DNA of 64,000 nt from Basidiobolus meristosporus CBS 931.73 (GCA_002104905.1 MCFE01000117.1:62001-126000), one strand, 5' to 3'; numbered from the stretch's first letter, positions 24,421 to 37,862 are shown. Translations and numbers: made by a program. Notes: generated by a model not told the origin, from the letters alone.

Positions 24421-24639
24421 ATTACTTGGTTAGGTAGGAGTGCAAATATGCTGAACTATTTGCTATTTTAGAGCAGCTGAAAATTTAATCAATAGATCAG
24501 GACTAGTCTTAGTCACTGTAGAGAATTTTTACAATGTTAACCTTGCCACTATTGCTCAGACCTATGAACCAATGACTACTCCCTTATAGTCAAGATGAGA
24601 TTGGCACTTTTACAAAACAATAGGTATTAACTCTGAAAT

Positions 24640-27500
24640 TGTTACAAAATGCGCCTTGCTACTCAGAAACTCTCCTAACTCAGAGTCACAGTTATAAAAC
24701 CTCTACAAAGGTATATATACTGAGCTCCTCTATGCATGAGCAACAGCAAAATTGTCAACACTATTTCTTGATATGATTATTATATCTAAAATATTTGTTA
24801 AATTGCATAAGATTATCTTTGAAAGTACAAGTTGGCTCATCTGAATTAAGACCTAAGCCTTTGAATAATTGTTGCAACCATGTGCTGTTGTAGTTGCTTA
24901 GCAGGAAGTCATATACACCACCTCAGTTGTGGAGAGAGCCACAGCTGATTATTTCTTATAATTCCAGAAAACAGATGCACCAGCATATGGAAATACATAC
25001 TCAGTGGTAAAGCATCTGTCAATTAGATCTCTACCCCACCCTAAATAACTATAGCCACAATAACTTTGCCCTATTAGCTGCTCTATAGTATTCCTGAGCT
25101 ACATTGATGGAACAATGCAAATATCTGCAAGTCTTCATAACTGCTGCAATTGGATCAGATCCATAACTCTGCATGAATCAACAAGCTATACCCACTGAAA
25201 CTGCAGTATCTGAATGTGTAAATACTCTCAGGTACATCAGGCTATCAACCATTAATTGGTATAGTAAGATTTGGTGAGCATTTTAGCAGTTTTGGCCCAG
25301 AACTGACTGGAATTTGCTTAACTTTGTTTGTTATCCATGGTGGCTTCTGCAAGCTTGTAATTTTTCATTTTGAAGCATCTAAGAATGTCACCATTATAAT
25401 TGCACCAATTCAGCACAACTTTGTTTGTAGACATGCCAGATTTTACCTTGGTTCCTATAAAGTTGCTTAAGTTATCAACAGCTTTCATCTCCAATTTGCT
25501 GAAAAGGTCATATTTTAACCGTTTAGGTGCCCCCAGGCTGCTTGAAGCCATAGCATCTTGAGTATGAAATACTGAAATAATTACACTCATTTTAAGCTGT
25601 TTTACAAATAAACTGTAATCTGCAGTGCTACAAATGATCTCAATCTCTACTAAATATTAGTCCATTTTCTATACCATGCTCTTGGTGCTTGCCTAAGCAC
25701 ATGCAACAATCTCCTAAGTCAGCATTCCCTATTGGTACACTTGGGATAAGTACTGTTTGGATATTTCAATAATAGCGCTTCTGCCCAAGCTCCATTTACA
25801 GAGGCTGCTTTGAAGTACATTTAGTGTACTGTGTACAGCTGCCAGGGCTAGAAATGTCCTTATGGAGTTAAATTTGGCTACTTGAATAAAACTTCCTTGA
25901 AGTTTAGTCCCTTGATTTGGGAATAGCCCTCAGGGACCAATCTAGCTCTTAATGATTGACAATACTATTGAGGTAATCCTGATCTAGTAGACTCATTTAC
26001 ACACCATTGGCTTTCTCTCATTTGGTAAATCAACCAGCTCCCACACTTTTGCCTTAATCAGTGTACAGTACTCTTCCTGCATTATCTCTTGCCACAGAGG
26101 GGCATCTGGATCTTGCATTGCCTGTTCTGCATTATGGGGTTTAGCACATGTAGCTTAATAAGACTCTTTGTGGTCACTACACTCTCACTGCTCCAGAGCA
26201 GCTTCTTAATTTTGCCATCATATGCTTAATACCCTTTAGTGTATACACAATGCTCAATAATAGTACCTGCTCTACTTTTTACTCAAACTTTGAGCATTGT
26301 CTGTTAGGGATATGATAAAATAGCACTTTCAAATATTCTTAAGTGCTTTGGGTCATTTATTGTATGTATATGCTACAAAGGGTGAAGAATCATAGAGTGC
26401 TGTTACTGGGTATCCATTCTTGATGTTTACTCTGGAAGCAACAGAATCAGCCCAGAACCTGCAATGCTTTCCATTAGCAGGTATAATACAGCTTCCCATC
26501 TCTACTATTGTCCTCTTTCCAGGTTTGACTTCCTTATCTTGCAGTGGAATTTAGGGGACAGTGACCTGATTAAGTATACCAGTATTTGCACAGTATTTTT
26601 CAAACTCCTGAGAAGAGTGTTCTCCTCCATTGGCAGTGAGGGACCTTTTGATTCCACCTGGTTTGTGTTTTTTCCATTCTCTTGAGGTGCTTAACCATCT
26701 CTAAAGCCGTACAGCAATGTACATATTGTTGTGCCATCAATAATCATCATAAAATTGCTCTTGAATCCAAAGGATACTGCTCTCATGGGTCTACATATAT
26801 TTAAGTGCACAATTGTTAGTACTTTGGTGGCAATAATGCTTCCACATCTCCTGCAAATTAGTCAAGCTGGCTTATTGTATAAGCACCGCTGATAGACACA
26901 TATCTTGAATGGCATTGGACAATTAAGTCCCAGCACAAGTGATTTTTATCATTTAGCTTATTTTCTGGTTCCTGGTGTGCCTTATCCTCTTAGGACATGT
27001 CTCCCAGTCATTTCCATCCATTTCAGCAATGTTTATACACTCAGGTACAATGATTGTGCATTGGAACTTGCATATATTATAACATCTGATTCCCAAAGCT
27101 AATTTTTGTCCATTTCCAGTTTACTGACCAGCTTGGCTTAGTGAAAGCAAATATCAGTCCCAGAGTGGTTGCCTAACTCATTGAAGGTAGGCTCTTATCT
27201 ATTGCAGGAATAAAGAGTATATTGGTCAGCTTTATTTTCTTTACCCCAGGTTTATCACTCATATATTGCTGTACAGACCCTTTGTCTATAGCTTTCAGTG
27301 CAGGATTGTCTCCCAGTTAAACCTTTCTTACAGAAATGCTCTTTAAAGCTGCTGAGCCACTCCTTTGTACTGCATATGTGCTGTGATGCTCCTGCAAAAA
27401 TACTTTGTTCAACACTGAAGCTTACTGCACTCTCTATTACTGTTACAATTGCAATTTAAGAAGTGATTTGGATATAGTAAGCTTATCAGAAATAGTGATA
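24640..27500 (-). mobile_element. Ty1/copia fragment J, INT-RT-RNase H
   Basis: On the minus strand the order is integrase (HLNICRPMRAVSFGFKS near 26800, LRIFESA near 26330), RT start with WELVDLPNERKPM near 26030 and VPEGYSQIKGLNFKE near 25900, a RQAPRAWYRKW motif near 25690, and the open stretch 25318-25590 with FSKLEMKAVDNLSNFIG and GDILRCFKMKNYKLAEATM. RNase H follows with GRDLIDRCFTTEYVF-like text near 25020-24960 and VALSTTEVVYMTS near 24920. No LTR is recognisable at either end. It lies tail-to-tail with fragment I. Confidence 0.82.
25318..25590 (-). pseudogene. Copia J RT segment, longest open piece
   Basis: Ninety codons without a stop cover the end of the copia RT domain: the KLEMK-x-VDNLSNFIG stretch matches the usual KFEMKDLGELSYFLGI block, then VVLNWCNYNGDILRCFKM matches the usual LLNQ-x-YI-DILKRFNM block and KLAEATM the usual CKPAKTPM. 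The YVDD box would lie just upstream and is decayed (there is no YVDD in frame). This is the fragment that fixes the family and strand. Confidence 0.8.
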
Positions 27501-27518
27501 ATAGTTGAGCTGCTGTTA

Positions 27519-27884
27519 TGTTATGATCTACCACTTGAACATTTAAGTTAGACCAGCTTTAGTCAAATCAATTAGTACATGCTTAGCTTATCAGTATATC
27601 CGTGTTAACTATCATATCAGTAGCATTAGTCAGCAAATGAATCAGCAGATCCTTATTAGACAGAAATAGATATATTAAGTGAAACTTGTTGGGTGATGAT
27701 GATGCATTCAAATGAGTCATCTGCCACAACCTACATTAGGAAATACAATTAGTCTGCAATTGATTTGGCAAAATGTATATAAGGAGCTGCTGGAACATCA
27801 ATAAGAGATCGTTCAAGCTTTAGTGAATACAATACTAGCTAAACTCCCTATTCCTCTACAATTCTTATACCAAAACTTGTAACA
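27519..27884 (+). repeat. 5' LTR of gypsy F
   Basis: 366 bp, TGTTATGATC to CTTGTAACA, followed by the PBS TTGGTAGCAGCACTAACC. A short repeat (TGTTA just before TGTTATGATC) blurs the outer edge. Confidence 0.92.
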
Positions 27885-27939
27885 TTGGTAGCAGCACTAA
27901 CCGGAAGCTTCCCTGCTGAAGAAAGAAGTGGCCTCCCCA

Positions 27940-30900
27940 AGATGTCAGAAAGTCAAGAGCGGAAGTATACTATGCAGAAAATCCTGGCCCAACAGCAATA
28001 ATTACTTCAGATTGTTTGCCAGTAGCAACAAGGAATGACTACCATGGCACTGAACCGGTAAAACATTGTCAAGAACAACTTTAGTGTGAAAGTCAACCAG
28101 TATCATGGTAAAGTCAATGAAAACCTAGGAATTTGGCTCTTCCAGATTGAAGAAGCGTTCAAGGCTAAGGGAATTGCTCCAGAGCGCAAGTTACAACATG
28201 CAGCCTCTTACCTGGCAGATGCAGCTCTACAGTGGTGCCACAACAAGATCAGGTTAGCCACCATGATGGGGTGCTCCACAATCTTTAACTGGGAAGAATT
28301 TGTGTTAGAAATTCACAATGCTTTTGAGCCCCCACACCAGCAGACACTACTAAGAAGAAAGTTGAAAACACTCAGATAGAAAGAAATAGTTCAAGAGTAC
28401 AACTATGATTTTAGATGTCTACTTGAACAAACTGAAAGAATGGACCACCTGGATTAAGTGGAATACTTTATTGATGGGTTGAAAGAAAGAACTAGCAAGG
28501 AAGTGAATTATCAAAGACTGCTGACTACTAAAGAAGCCATCAAGATTGCCATTAACTATGACTCGGCTATGTTTGGAGTTGGAAAGCCCACAATGATTAG
28601 CCAGAGAGACTACAATCACTATGAAAGAAGGCAATCAGAAGAAGTGATAATGGAAATAGATTCTATGCAATAAAATCCTACCTCAGAAGAATGTAAGAAG
28701 AAAGGACTTTGCTTTAGTTGCCTCCAGCAGGGACATAGTGCAAAGTAGTGTCCTCAGAGAAGAATGGACCCCAGCCATGAAGGGCCTTCAACCATGTTGA
28801 AGCCCTGGAGCATGGTAACATGGAGGATGCGCTTGAAGAAGACTCAGAACTCAAGTTCCATATGACTCAAGAATACCTATCCCAGATGACCTCAAACTCA
28901 GGAACGCTATTGTACTTAAATGGAGTAATCAATGGAGTACCTGTCAAGAGGATGATTGAATCAGGAGCATCACATGAGTACATGTCAGAGCAATTTGCTT
29001 TGAGAGCTGGAATCAACTTGAAACCCACCAAACAAACTTCAGTATCAACAGTTGATGGGAGCTCTCACATAATCAACCATATTATTGAGCCAGTAAGGAT
29101 GAAGATCAATGGCTATGAAGAAGACCTACAGGCATATATATTTGGGAACTGCAAGTTTGACCTTGTACTTGGCAAAGCCTAGCTATTTTGTTGTAATCCA
29201 TTTAGCAACTGAAGAACCCATGCTACCCAGATCTAGAAGGACAACAAGACCTATGAGCTATTACTTGCCATAATGGATTGCAACTTGATCAATTCAAGTG
29301 TGTGTGAAACAAGTAATCTTGGCAAGACACAGTTCTGCAGAGCACTTAGAAAAGGCACCCAGATGTTCCTCATAGCAGTATTACAGAAGGATTCCTCTAC
29401 TCCAGTACCCCAGAAAGTCCAGACTCTTTTGAAGGAATATTCAGACATATTTCCAGATGAGCTTGTAAGCCTACCACCAGTCTGAGATGTGGATCTTGCC
29501 ATTGTCACAGGAGATAGCCCTCCAGTGAGTAAGACACCTTACAGTTTGAGTCCACTAGAGTTGGAAGAGATGAAGAGACAAATAGATCAGTTATTGGAGC
29601 AAGGATATATCAGTCCCAGCAAGTCACCTTGGGGAGCACCAGTACTCATTCTGAAAAGGAAGGATGGAACATGTAGGATGTCAACTGACTACAGAGCCCT
29701 CAACTCAGTTACCATGAAGAATAAGTACCCCATACCTTAGATTGATTTTGGACCAACCTAATGGAGTTACTATATTCAGCAAGATTGACCACATGTCAGG
29801 ATACAACCAGATTTGGGTGAAACCAGAAGACATCCCTAAGGCAGCATTCAGGACCAGGGATGGATATTACAAGTACCCAATCATGAGTTTTGGTCTCACT
29901 AATGCCCCTACACCATTCATGACCTTGATGCCAACTGTCTTCCATGAATACTTGGACAAGTGTGTGGTATTTTACCTAGATGACATATTGTTATATAGCA
30001 ATACAAAATAGGAGCACTTGGTGCACATTGAAAATGTCTTGAAGAAGCTAAAGGAGAACAACCTGTACAGCAAGCTAACAAAGTGTGAATTCTTGAAGGA
30101 ATCTGTTAAGTACCTGTGATATATAGTGACTGGTTCAGGAGTGACCTTGGACCCCAAGAAGGTTGAAGTCATCAAGAAAATGAAGCAGCCCCATAGCATA
30201 TCACAACTCAGATCATTCCTTGGAATGGTTTCCTATTATAGGAGATTTGTCAAGTCCTCTGCAAGTATTGCAGCCCCGTTGACTAATATCTTCAAGATAG
30301 ATAACTCCTACAAGTGGGACATAGCCTGTTAGACTACCTTTCAGATATTCAAGAATGAACTTGCTAAGCTGCCAAGCTTTAGAATCCCAGACTTCAGAAA
30401 AGAACTTACTCTGTACACAGATGTTTTGGATTAAACAATTAGTGGAGTACTGAGCCAAGAACATCAGGGAAAGGACTACCCAGTTGCTTTTGAGTCCCAG
30501 AAACTGAACTCAGCAGAACTGAGCTATCTAGTGCATGAAAAGGAGATGCTTGCCATAATACACAGCTTGAAGACCTGGAGATGCTACATTGAAGGAGTCG
30601 AGTGTACTATGATGACTGATCACGCCTCACTCATGTATATATTTACTCAGAAGGTGCTCTCAAGAAGAATGACAAGATTTGTTGTGTTGTATTAGATTAG
30701 TTTAGGGCTTGTTCTGCAATGTAGAGGCTAATCAACAATGTACAACAACTTCCAGTATGCCAATACTAAAATAGTTTTTGGGGAGTCTGATATACTGATA
30801 GAAGGGATAACCTTCACTAACATCCTCAATCTTAGGCTCAAAATATACTATAGACAGTGATTCCCACTTCTACAGCGGTGTTGTGATCTTCTGTGGACTA

Positions 30901-33153
30901 TTGAGCTTATTTACGTTGATAGTAACTTTTCCATATTTGGAATTCACTTCCCTTTCTGAGAAAGTATTTCCTAGTATGGATATTTTGAGCTCCCATTTAA
31001 CCTAAAGGGGTGTGTTGTGGAAGTCTCTAAAGGGGTCTTTAGACTAAGGGGGTGTCTTTAGAGCAAAGGGGTTACCTAGAGGGGAAATTTCCAACAGAAA
31101 AGTGGTAGTTTTCTTTTAGAGCTTAGATTGGATTCTTGTGAGCATTGCAGTCTCTTTACTGATGTAGTACCAATCAAAGTCAGAATACCCAACAATGCAA
31201 GTTATGCTGGGGAAGTTTTATAACCTTGAAACTAGTAATCATAGTGTGGAGATTCTGGAAAGAGAGGCTCTCCTATATTTTTCAGCTGGGGGAGTCATAT
31301 ATATGGAGTTTCTGAAGGATCAAAGTCTTTGGGTAATTGTACAAGCAAGACTCATGATACATAGCCAAAATTTGGAGTTGTGCAGACTGGGCATAGGCGC
31401 AGCACCTGTAACAATTTCACATGATTTGATAGGTGGGTTTAAAAGTGACACACAATCAAAGTCACCACAGTAATCCTAGCAATAGAGGCCCAGTATACAA
31501 AATAATTGGGCTCTTTTGGTCATAACTCCTTAAGCACTGCTTCAAGTGGGCTGCAATTTGAAGCATGTGTTAGCTACTGTGTGTTCTATATGACATAAAG
31601 TTTTTGGATGGATTTCCTGTCAGGGTCTGGAGTATTTGTCCTTCAAAGTTGGAATTTCCTGATCTTTCACTTGTGTGTTATAATAGCAAGAAGCAAAATG
31701 AAGAAATTAGTGCAATATTGGTTTTGAGATATTGTAGTAATGGAATACTTTCTATTACCACAGATGGAGGGAATACATTCAGCAATTTGATTTGGAGATT
31801 GTCTACTGCGCTGGGAAAATCAACCTGGGTGCTGATGCCTTATCAAGATCAGAAAAAGTTATGCAACTCAAATTGGTGCATGAATCAGATTGGCCTAGCC
31901 TATTACTAAAGTACTTAGAGGAGCAAGCTATTCCTAATGAGGTGGAGAAGTGATTAGGAAGATAATCCAGGTTGAAGCCAGCAAATCTGTGGTACAGGAT
32001 GAAACACTCTACCAAATTGTTGATGGAAGCCCTATTGCCTATTGCCCTAGTGTTGCTTGCCTGGATTTAATGCATAAGCACATAATGGATATGGACATCT
32101 TGGAACTGAAAGAACCTATAGCCATGTGAAAGCCAGAGTATGGTGGCCTAGAATGAGAAAAGACATTGAGAAGCTAGTGAAAATATGCCCAAACTGCCAA
32201 ATCAACCAAGGCCAGCCACAGAGAATTGCCAAACTCTTTCCCTTGGACCCTCTTAGACCCTTTGAAGGATGGGGAATTGACTTTATTGGAAGACTGCCTA
32301 CCACCAGGAAATGCAACTGTTGGATCCTGGTAGCAATTGACCATGCCACTGAATGGCCAGTGGCTAAAGCATTACCTGTAGCCAGTGAACAAGAAGTTTC
32401 AAGTTTCATCTATTATGAGATCCTTGTGAAGTTTGGATGCCTTGTAAATATTTTATCTGATAGAGGAGCAAACCTTATGGCAAAGACATTGGACGCTTAC
32501 CTGGAAATGCATCAAAATAAACACTTGAAAACCTTGGCATATCACCCTAGAACTGATGGAGTCACTGAGCAATTTAATGGATTATTTAGAAAAATGCTGG
32601 CCAAATGTGCAAAATGAGCTGTCTGTAGATGGGATGAGCATATAGACTAAGCACTCTTTGCATGCAGAGTTAAGGTACATAACACCACCAATCAATTGCC
32701 ATTTTACTTAGGGTATGGATGTGAACCAAGGACTCAGGAGATCTCAAGCAACCAAAGCTTACAAACACCTTAGAAGAAGAGCTCAGTCAGCCTAGTAGAC
32801 TCAAGCAGCTGGAACAAGGATGTCAAGAGGCACAGGCCAGAGTATCCAAAAGTGCAGAAAAGATGAAGCAGAGATTTGATAAGACTATATAATCAGAAGC
32901 ATTTACTGTTGGGAACTTTGTATTGCTGAGAAACAGCACTCAGAATAAGTTTGAGCCACAATGGACAGGACCTTCTAAGATCATCAGAGAATGTCCATTT
33001 GCAACTTACCAACTAGTGGGCAAACAAGGGAATGTCTGGGAATATTTATTACATAGAGGCAGACTCAAGCTTGCAAGACTGGCTAACAATACTGAACCAT
33101 CAAGAGATTGGTATTTCAAGAAAAGAGATTCAGGAGAACCCTCTCAGCTTTAG
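27940..33153 (+). pseudogene. Gypsy F Gag-Pol remnant
   Basis: Gag frame 28086-28379 matches B residue for residue over most of its length; the knuckle near 28710-28750 reads CFSCLQQGHSAK and then a stop. PR has IESGA (Asp to Glu) near 28965. RT has a TAG in the WIDEL motif near 29739, then loses two codons; YLDDILLYS is near 29975. RNase H DNA breaks off at 30678 and resumes at 31762-31765 with the expected next bases. The integrase frame 32126-32617 has an intact HHCC second half (CPNCQINQGQ) and SDRGANL. The last frame 32923-33153 is the C-terminal module. Confidence 0.9.
30679..31761. mobile_element. 1.1-kb insertion in gypsy F, solo-LTR-like
   Basis: The block interrupts a segment that reads gaatgacaagat|ggag in the other copies; AGAT occurs on both sides (30675-30678 and 31762-31765). 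It begins TTGTTGTGTTGTATTAG and ends CTATTACCAC(A), so it could be a TG...CA-bounded solo LTR of an unseen family. It has no long frame (best 101 codons, 31604-31909, which runs into F) and matches nothing else in the window. A non-autonomous element of another type is possible. Confidence 0.65.
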
Positions 33154-33163
33154 TAGGGGAGGA

Positions 33164-33532
33164 TGTTATTATCTACTGCTTGAATGTTTAAGTTAAATCA
33201 GTTTTTAGTCAAATTAATTAGCTACAAGCTTATCCTATTGGTATATCAGTGCTTTCTATCAAATCAGTAGCATTAGTCAGCAAATGAATTAGCAGATCCT
33301 TATCAGACACAAATAGATATATTAAGTAGGATCTTATTGGTTGATGATGATGCAATCAAGTGAATCATCAGCCACAACCTATATTAGGAAATACAATTAG
33401 TCAGCAGTTGATCTGGTAAAATATATAAAAAGAGTGGCTGGAACCTCAATAAGAATCAGGTCAAGTTTTAGTGAATCCAAAACTAGCTAAACTCCTTATT
33501 CCTCTACAACTCTTCCACCAATACTTGAAACA
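33164..33532 (+). repeat. 3' LTR of gypsy F
   Basis: 369 bp with a purine tract (aggggagga) before it. The last bases read ACTTGAAACA instead of ACTTGTAACA. It is clearly more diverged from its 5' partner than the LTR pairs of B and C, so F is older. Confidence 0.9.
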
Positions 33533-33535
33533 CTA

Positions 33536-36500
33536 GGCTGACTGTGCTCATCTTCTAAGGCATCTGTAAGCTTTGATTGTGTGAGATCTCCTGGGGTCCT
33601 TGGTTCACATCCATACACTAAGTAAAATGGCTGTTGTTGGGCAGTGTTGTGTACTCTAACTTGGCATGCAAAAAGTGCTTGGTCTATATACTCATCCTAT
33701 CTACTGACAGCTCCATTTGCACACTTGGTCAGCAATTTTTCCAAATAATCCATTGAACTTCTCCATGACTTCATTAGCTCTATGGTGATATGCCAAGGTT
33801 TTCAAGTGTTTGCTCTGCTGCATTCCCAGGTAAGCTTCCAATGTCTTTTCCATAAAGTTTGCTCCTCTATCAGATAAATTCTCTACAGGGCATCTAAACC
33901 TCTTAAGGATCTCATGATAGATGAAACTTGCAACTTCTTGTTCACTGGCGACAGGTACTGCTTTAGCCACTGGCCATTCAGTGGCATGGTCAATTGCTAT
34001 TAGGATCCAGCAGTTGCATTTCCTGGTGGTTGGCAGTCTTCCAATAAAGTCAATTCCCACTCTTTCAAATGGTCTTACAGGTTCCAAGGGAAAGAGTTCA
34101 GCAATTTCTGTGGTTGGCCTTAGTTGATTTGCCAATTGGGGCATATTTTCACTAGCTTTTTAATGTCTTATATCATTCTAGGCCACCATACTCTGGCTCT
34201 CACAAGGCTATAGGTTCCTTCAATTCCAAGATGACTATATCCGTTATGTTGCTGATGTATTAAATCCTTGGCAAGCAACATAAGGGCAATAGGTAATAGG
34301 GCTTCCAGCAACAATTCAGTAGAGTGTTTCATTCTGTACCACAAATTTGCTGGCTTCATCCCAGATTATCTTCTTGATTTCTTCATCTGCCTCATTGAGA
34401 ATGTCTTGGTCCTCTAAGTACTTTGGTAATAAGCTAGGCCAATCTGATTCATGCACCAAATTGAGTTGAGCAACTTGTTCAAATCTTGCTTAGGCATCAG
34501 CAACCATGTTGATATTCCCAGGGCAGTAGACAATCTCCAAATCAGATTGCTGTATGTAATCACTCCATCTTGTTATTCTTCTTAAGAGTACCTTCTGAGT
34601 ACATATATACTTGAGGGAGGTGTGATCAATCTTCAGAGTGCATTTGACTCCTTCAATATAGCATCTCCATGTTCTCAAGCAGTGTATTATAGCAAGCATC
34701 TCCTTCTCGTGCACTGGATAGTTCTGTTCTGCTGAGTTCAGCTTCTTGGATTCAAAGACAACTTGGTAGTCCTTTCCCTTGTGTTGTTGGCTTTACACTC
34801 CACCATGTGCATAATTTGAAGCATTGGTGCACTGAGTGAACAATTTTCTGAAGTCAGGTTTTTTTAAGCTTAGTAGCTTAGCAAGTTCATTCATGAGTGT
34901 CTGAAAGGCAGTCTCACAGGCTATGTCCTACTTGTAGGTGTTGTCTTTCTTGAGATTATCAGTCAAAGGGGCTGCAATACTTGCAAAAGATTTGACAAAT
35001 CTCCAATAATAGGAAGCCATTCCAAGGAATAATCTGAGTGATGATATGCTATGGGGCTGCTTCATATTCTTGATAACTCCTACCTTCTTAGAGTCTAAGC
35101 TCACCCCTGTGCTAGTCACTACATGTCCCAGATATTCAACATGTTCCTTCAAGAGTTCACATTTGGCTAGCTTCCCATATAGCCTGTACTCTCTTAGCTT
35201 CTTCAAAACCTTTCAATTTGCACCAAGTTATCCTTTTCTGTATTGCTATATATCAATACATTGCCTAGCTAGATTATCACAAACTTGTACAGGTACTCCT
35301 GGAAGACAGTCTACTTCAGTGTCTTGCATGTTGCAGGGGCATTGGTGAGGTCAAAAATCATGAGTAGGTACTTGTAATGTCCATATCTGGTCCTGAATGC
35401 TGTCTTAGGGATGTCTTTTGGTTTCATCCTAATTGGGTTTTATCCTCTCATAAGGTCAATTCTACTGAGTATGGTAGCTCCATTGAGCTGGTCCAAAAGC
35501 TCATCAATCCAAAGTATAAGGTACTTATTCTTTATGGTATCTGAGCTGAGGGCTCTGTAGTCAATATACATCCTAAGTGTTCCATTCTACTTTTTCACAA
35601 AGAGTACTGGTGCTCCTCAAGGTGACTTGCTGGGTCTGATATATCCTTGCTCCAATAACTGATCTATTTGCCTCTTCATCTCTTCCAACTCCAATGGACT
35701 CAATCTGTAAGGTATCTTACTCACTGAAGGGCTATCTCCTGTGTCAATGGCATAATCCACATTGCTGACTGGTGGTAGACTTGCAAGTTTATCTGGAAAT
35801 ATGTCTGAATATTCCTTCAAAAGAGTCTAAACCCCTAGGGTGCTGGAGTAAAGCGATCCTCCTGTAATACCACCATGAGGAACATCTTTGTGCCTTCTCC
35901 AAGTGCTCTGCAGAACTGTGTCTTGCTAAGTTTACTTGTTTCAAAAACACCAGAATTGACCAAGTTGAAAACCAGTTAGGCTGGTAATAGCTGATATGTC
36001 TTGTTGTCCTTCTGGATCTGAGTAGCATGGGTTCTCCAGTTGCTAAATGGATTACAACAAAATAGCAAGGTTTTTCCAAGGACTAGTTCAAACTTGCGGT
36101 TCCCAAATATATAGGCCTGTAGGTGTTCTTCATAATCATTGATCCTCATCTTTACTGGCTGAGTAATACAGTTGATTATGTTTAAGTTCCCATCAGCTGT
36201 TAAGACTTAAGTTCATTTGGAGGGTTCCAAGTTGATTCCAGCCTTCAAAGCAAATTGTGCTGACACGTACTCATATGATGCTCCTGAGTTAATCATCATC
36301 TTGCCAGGTACTCCATTGATTACTCTATTCAAGTATAATAGCTTTCCTGAGTTTGAGGTCATCTGGGATAGGTATTCTTTTGTCATATAAAAGGTGATTT
36401 CTGAGTCTTCTTCAAGTTCATCCTTTATATTGCTGTGCTCAAGGTCTTCAATATGGCTAAATGTTCTTGGTGGCTGGGGTCCATTTCTTCTCTGAGCGCA

Positions 36501-37310
36501 GTACTTTGCAATATGTCCGTGATGGTGGCAATTAAAGCAAAGTCCTTTCTTCTTACATTTTTCTGCGGTAGGGTTCTTTTGCATGGCATCTATTTCCATT
36601 GGCACTGCTTCAGATTGTCTTCTTTCAAAGTGACTGTAGCCTCTGTGATTAGTCATTGTGGGCTTTCCTACTCCATACATAGCTGAGTCATAGTTAATGG
36701 CAATCTTGATGGCTTCTTTAGTAGTCAGCGGTCTTTGATAATTCACTTCCTTGCTAGTTCTTACTTTCAACCCATCAATAAAGTATTCCACTTGATCCAG
36801 TGGGTTCATTCTTTCATTTTGTTCAAGTAGACATCTATACTCATAGATGTACTCTTGAACTATTTCTCTCTATCTGAGTGTCTTCAACTCTCTTCTTGGT
36901 AGTGTCTGCTGGTGTGGGGGCTCTAATGCATCCTGAATTTCCAACACTAACTCATCCTAGGTTGAGATTGTGGAGCACCCCATTAGGGTGGCTGACCTGA
37001 TCTTGTTGTGGTACCACTGTAAAGCTGTATCTGCCAGGTAAGAGGCTGCATAATGTAACTTGCTTTCTGGAGCAGTTCCCTTATCCTTGAAGGGTTCTTC
37101 AATTTGGAAGAGACAGGTTCCCAGGTTTTTATTGACTCTACCATGGTACTGGTTGACATTCACACTAAAGTTGCTCTTCACAGGGTTTTGCTGGCTTTGG
37201 GCTATGGTAGTTATTCCTTGTTGCTGCTGGCTAAGGATATGGGGTAACTGTTGCTGTTGGGCCAGAATTTGCTGCATACCATTTGTCCATTTTTGATTTT
37301 TGGACATCTT
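33536..37310 (-). pseudogene. Gypsy G Gag-Pol remnant
   Basis: Reading on the minus strand, Gag starts with MSKNQKWTNGMQQILAQQQQ near 37307. The knuckle CFNCHHHGHIAKYC (near 36530) has all four ligands. PR has INSGA in place of IDSGA near 36290, so the catalytic Asp is Asn. RT has TGG in the WIDEL codon, as in A, and its YLDD box near 35265 is damaged (LGN in frame). Stops and shifts separate nearly every domain. Confidence 0.88.
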
Positions 37311-37364
37311 GAAGTGGCCTCTTCTTTCTTCAGGAGGGTAGTTTTTGATTATTGCAGCTACCAA

Positions 37365-37716
37365 TGTTATAAGTCTTGATATAAGAGTTGTAGAGGAATA
37401 GGGAGTCACTAAAACTTGAGCTGATTTTTCTTGAGGTTCCAGCAGCTCCTTATACATTTTGCCAGATCAACTGCTGACTAATTGTATTTCCTAATGTAGA
37501 TTGTGGCTGATGACTCATTTGATTGCATCATCATCAACCAATAAGATCCTACTCAATATATATATATATTTTTGTCTGATAAGAATCTGCTCATTCATTT
37601 GCTTGCTATTGTTACTGATTTGATAGATAACACTGATATACTGATAGGCTAAACATATAACTATTGGTTTGACTAAAACTGATGTAACTTAAATATTCAA
37701 GCGGTATATCATAACA
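37365..37716 (-). repeat. 5' LTR of gypsy G with small deletion
   Basis: 352 bp. Compared with other copies it lacks about 19 bp near 37409 (the tagctagtattgtattc stretch). PBS on the minus strand reads TTGGTAGCTGCAATAATC. Confidence 0.9.
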
Positions 37717-37862
37717 AGTGCTCACTATAGTGGGCCATCATTAAATCTTACATTCACAGAGGTGCAATATTTCATGGGCAAGGCTTGAATTCTTGTACGT
37801 AATGATGAAAAGTGATGTAGTTGCACTGCATTGTTGGGTGTCAAGCTGTTTGCCCTATAGGC
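37717..37862. other. Short spacer between gypsy G and copia LTR
   Basis: About 146 bp with no frame or repeat that I can identify. Confidence 0.4.

Larger units (their letters stand above)
27519..33532 (+). mobile_element. Ty3/gypsy element F, interrupted by a 1.1-kb insert
   Basis: LTRs at 27519-27884 and 33164-33532 flank decayed Gag (27940-28800), PR (28900-29000), RT (29300-30110), RNase H (30360-30670 and on from 31765), and INT (32000-33153). A foreign block at about 30679-31761 splits RNase H. Mixed stops and indels occur throughout. The sequence after the 3' LTR is element G, truncated in INT. Confidence 0.93.
33533..37716 (-). mobile_element. Ty3/gypsy element G, 3'-truncated
   Basis: It runs from the middle of the integrase C-terminal region to a 5' LTR at 37365-37716. 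The last ~370 bp of INT and the 3' LTR are missing where it meets the F LTR. Domains: INT core 33701-34144, HHCC region 34168-34359, RNase H 34490-34860, RT 34928-35820, PR near 36280, knuckle near 36520, Gag 36213-37310. Confidence 0.92.
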
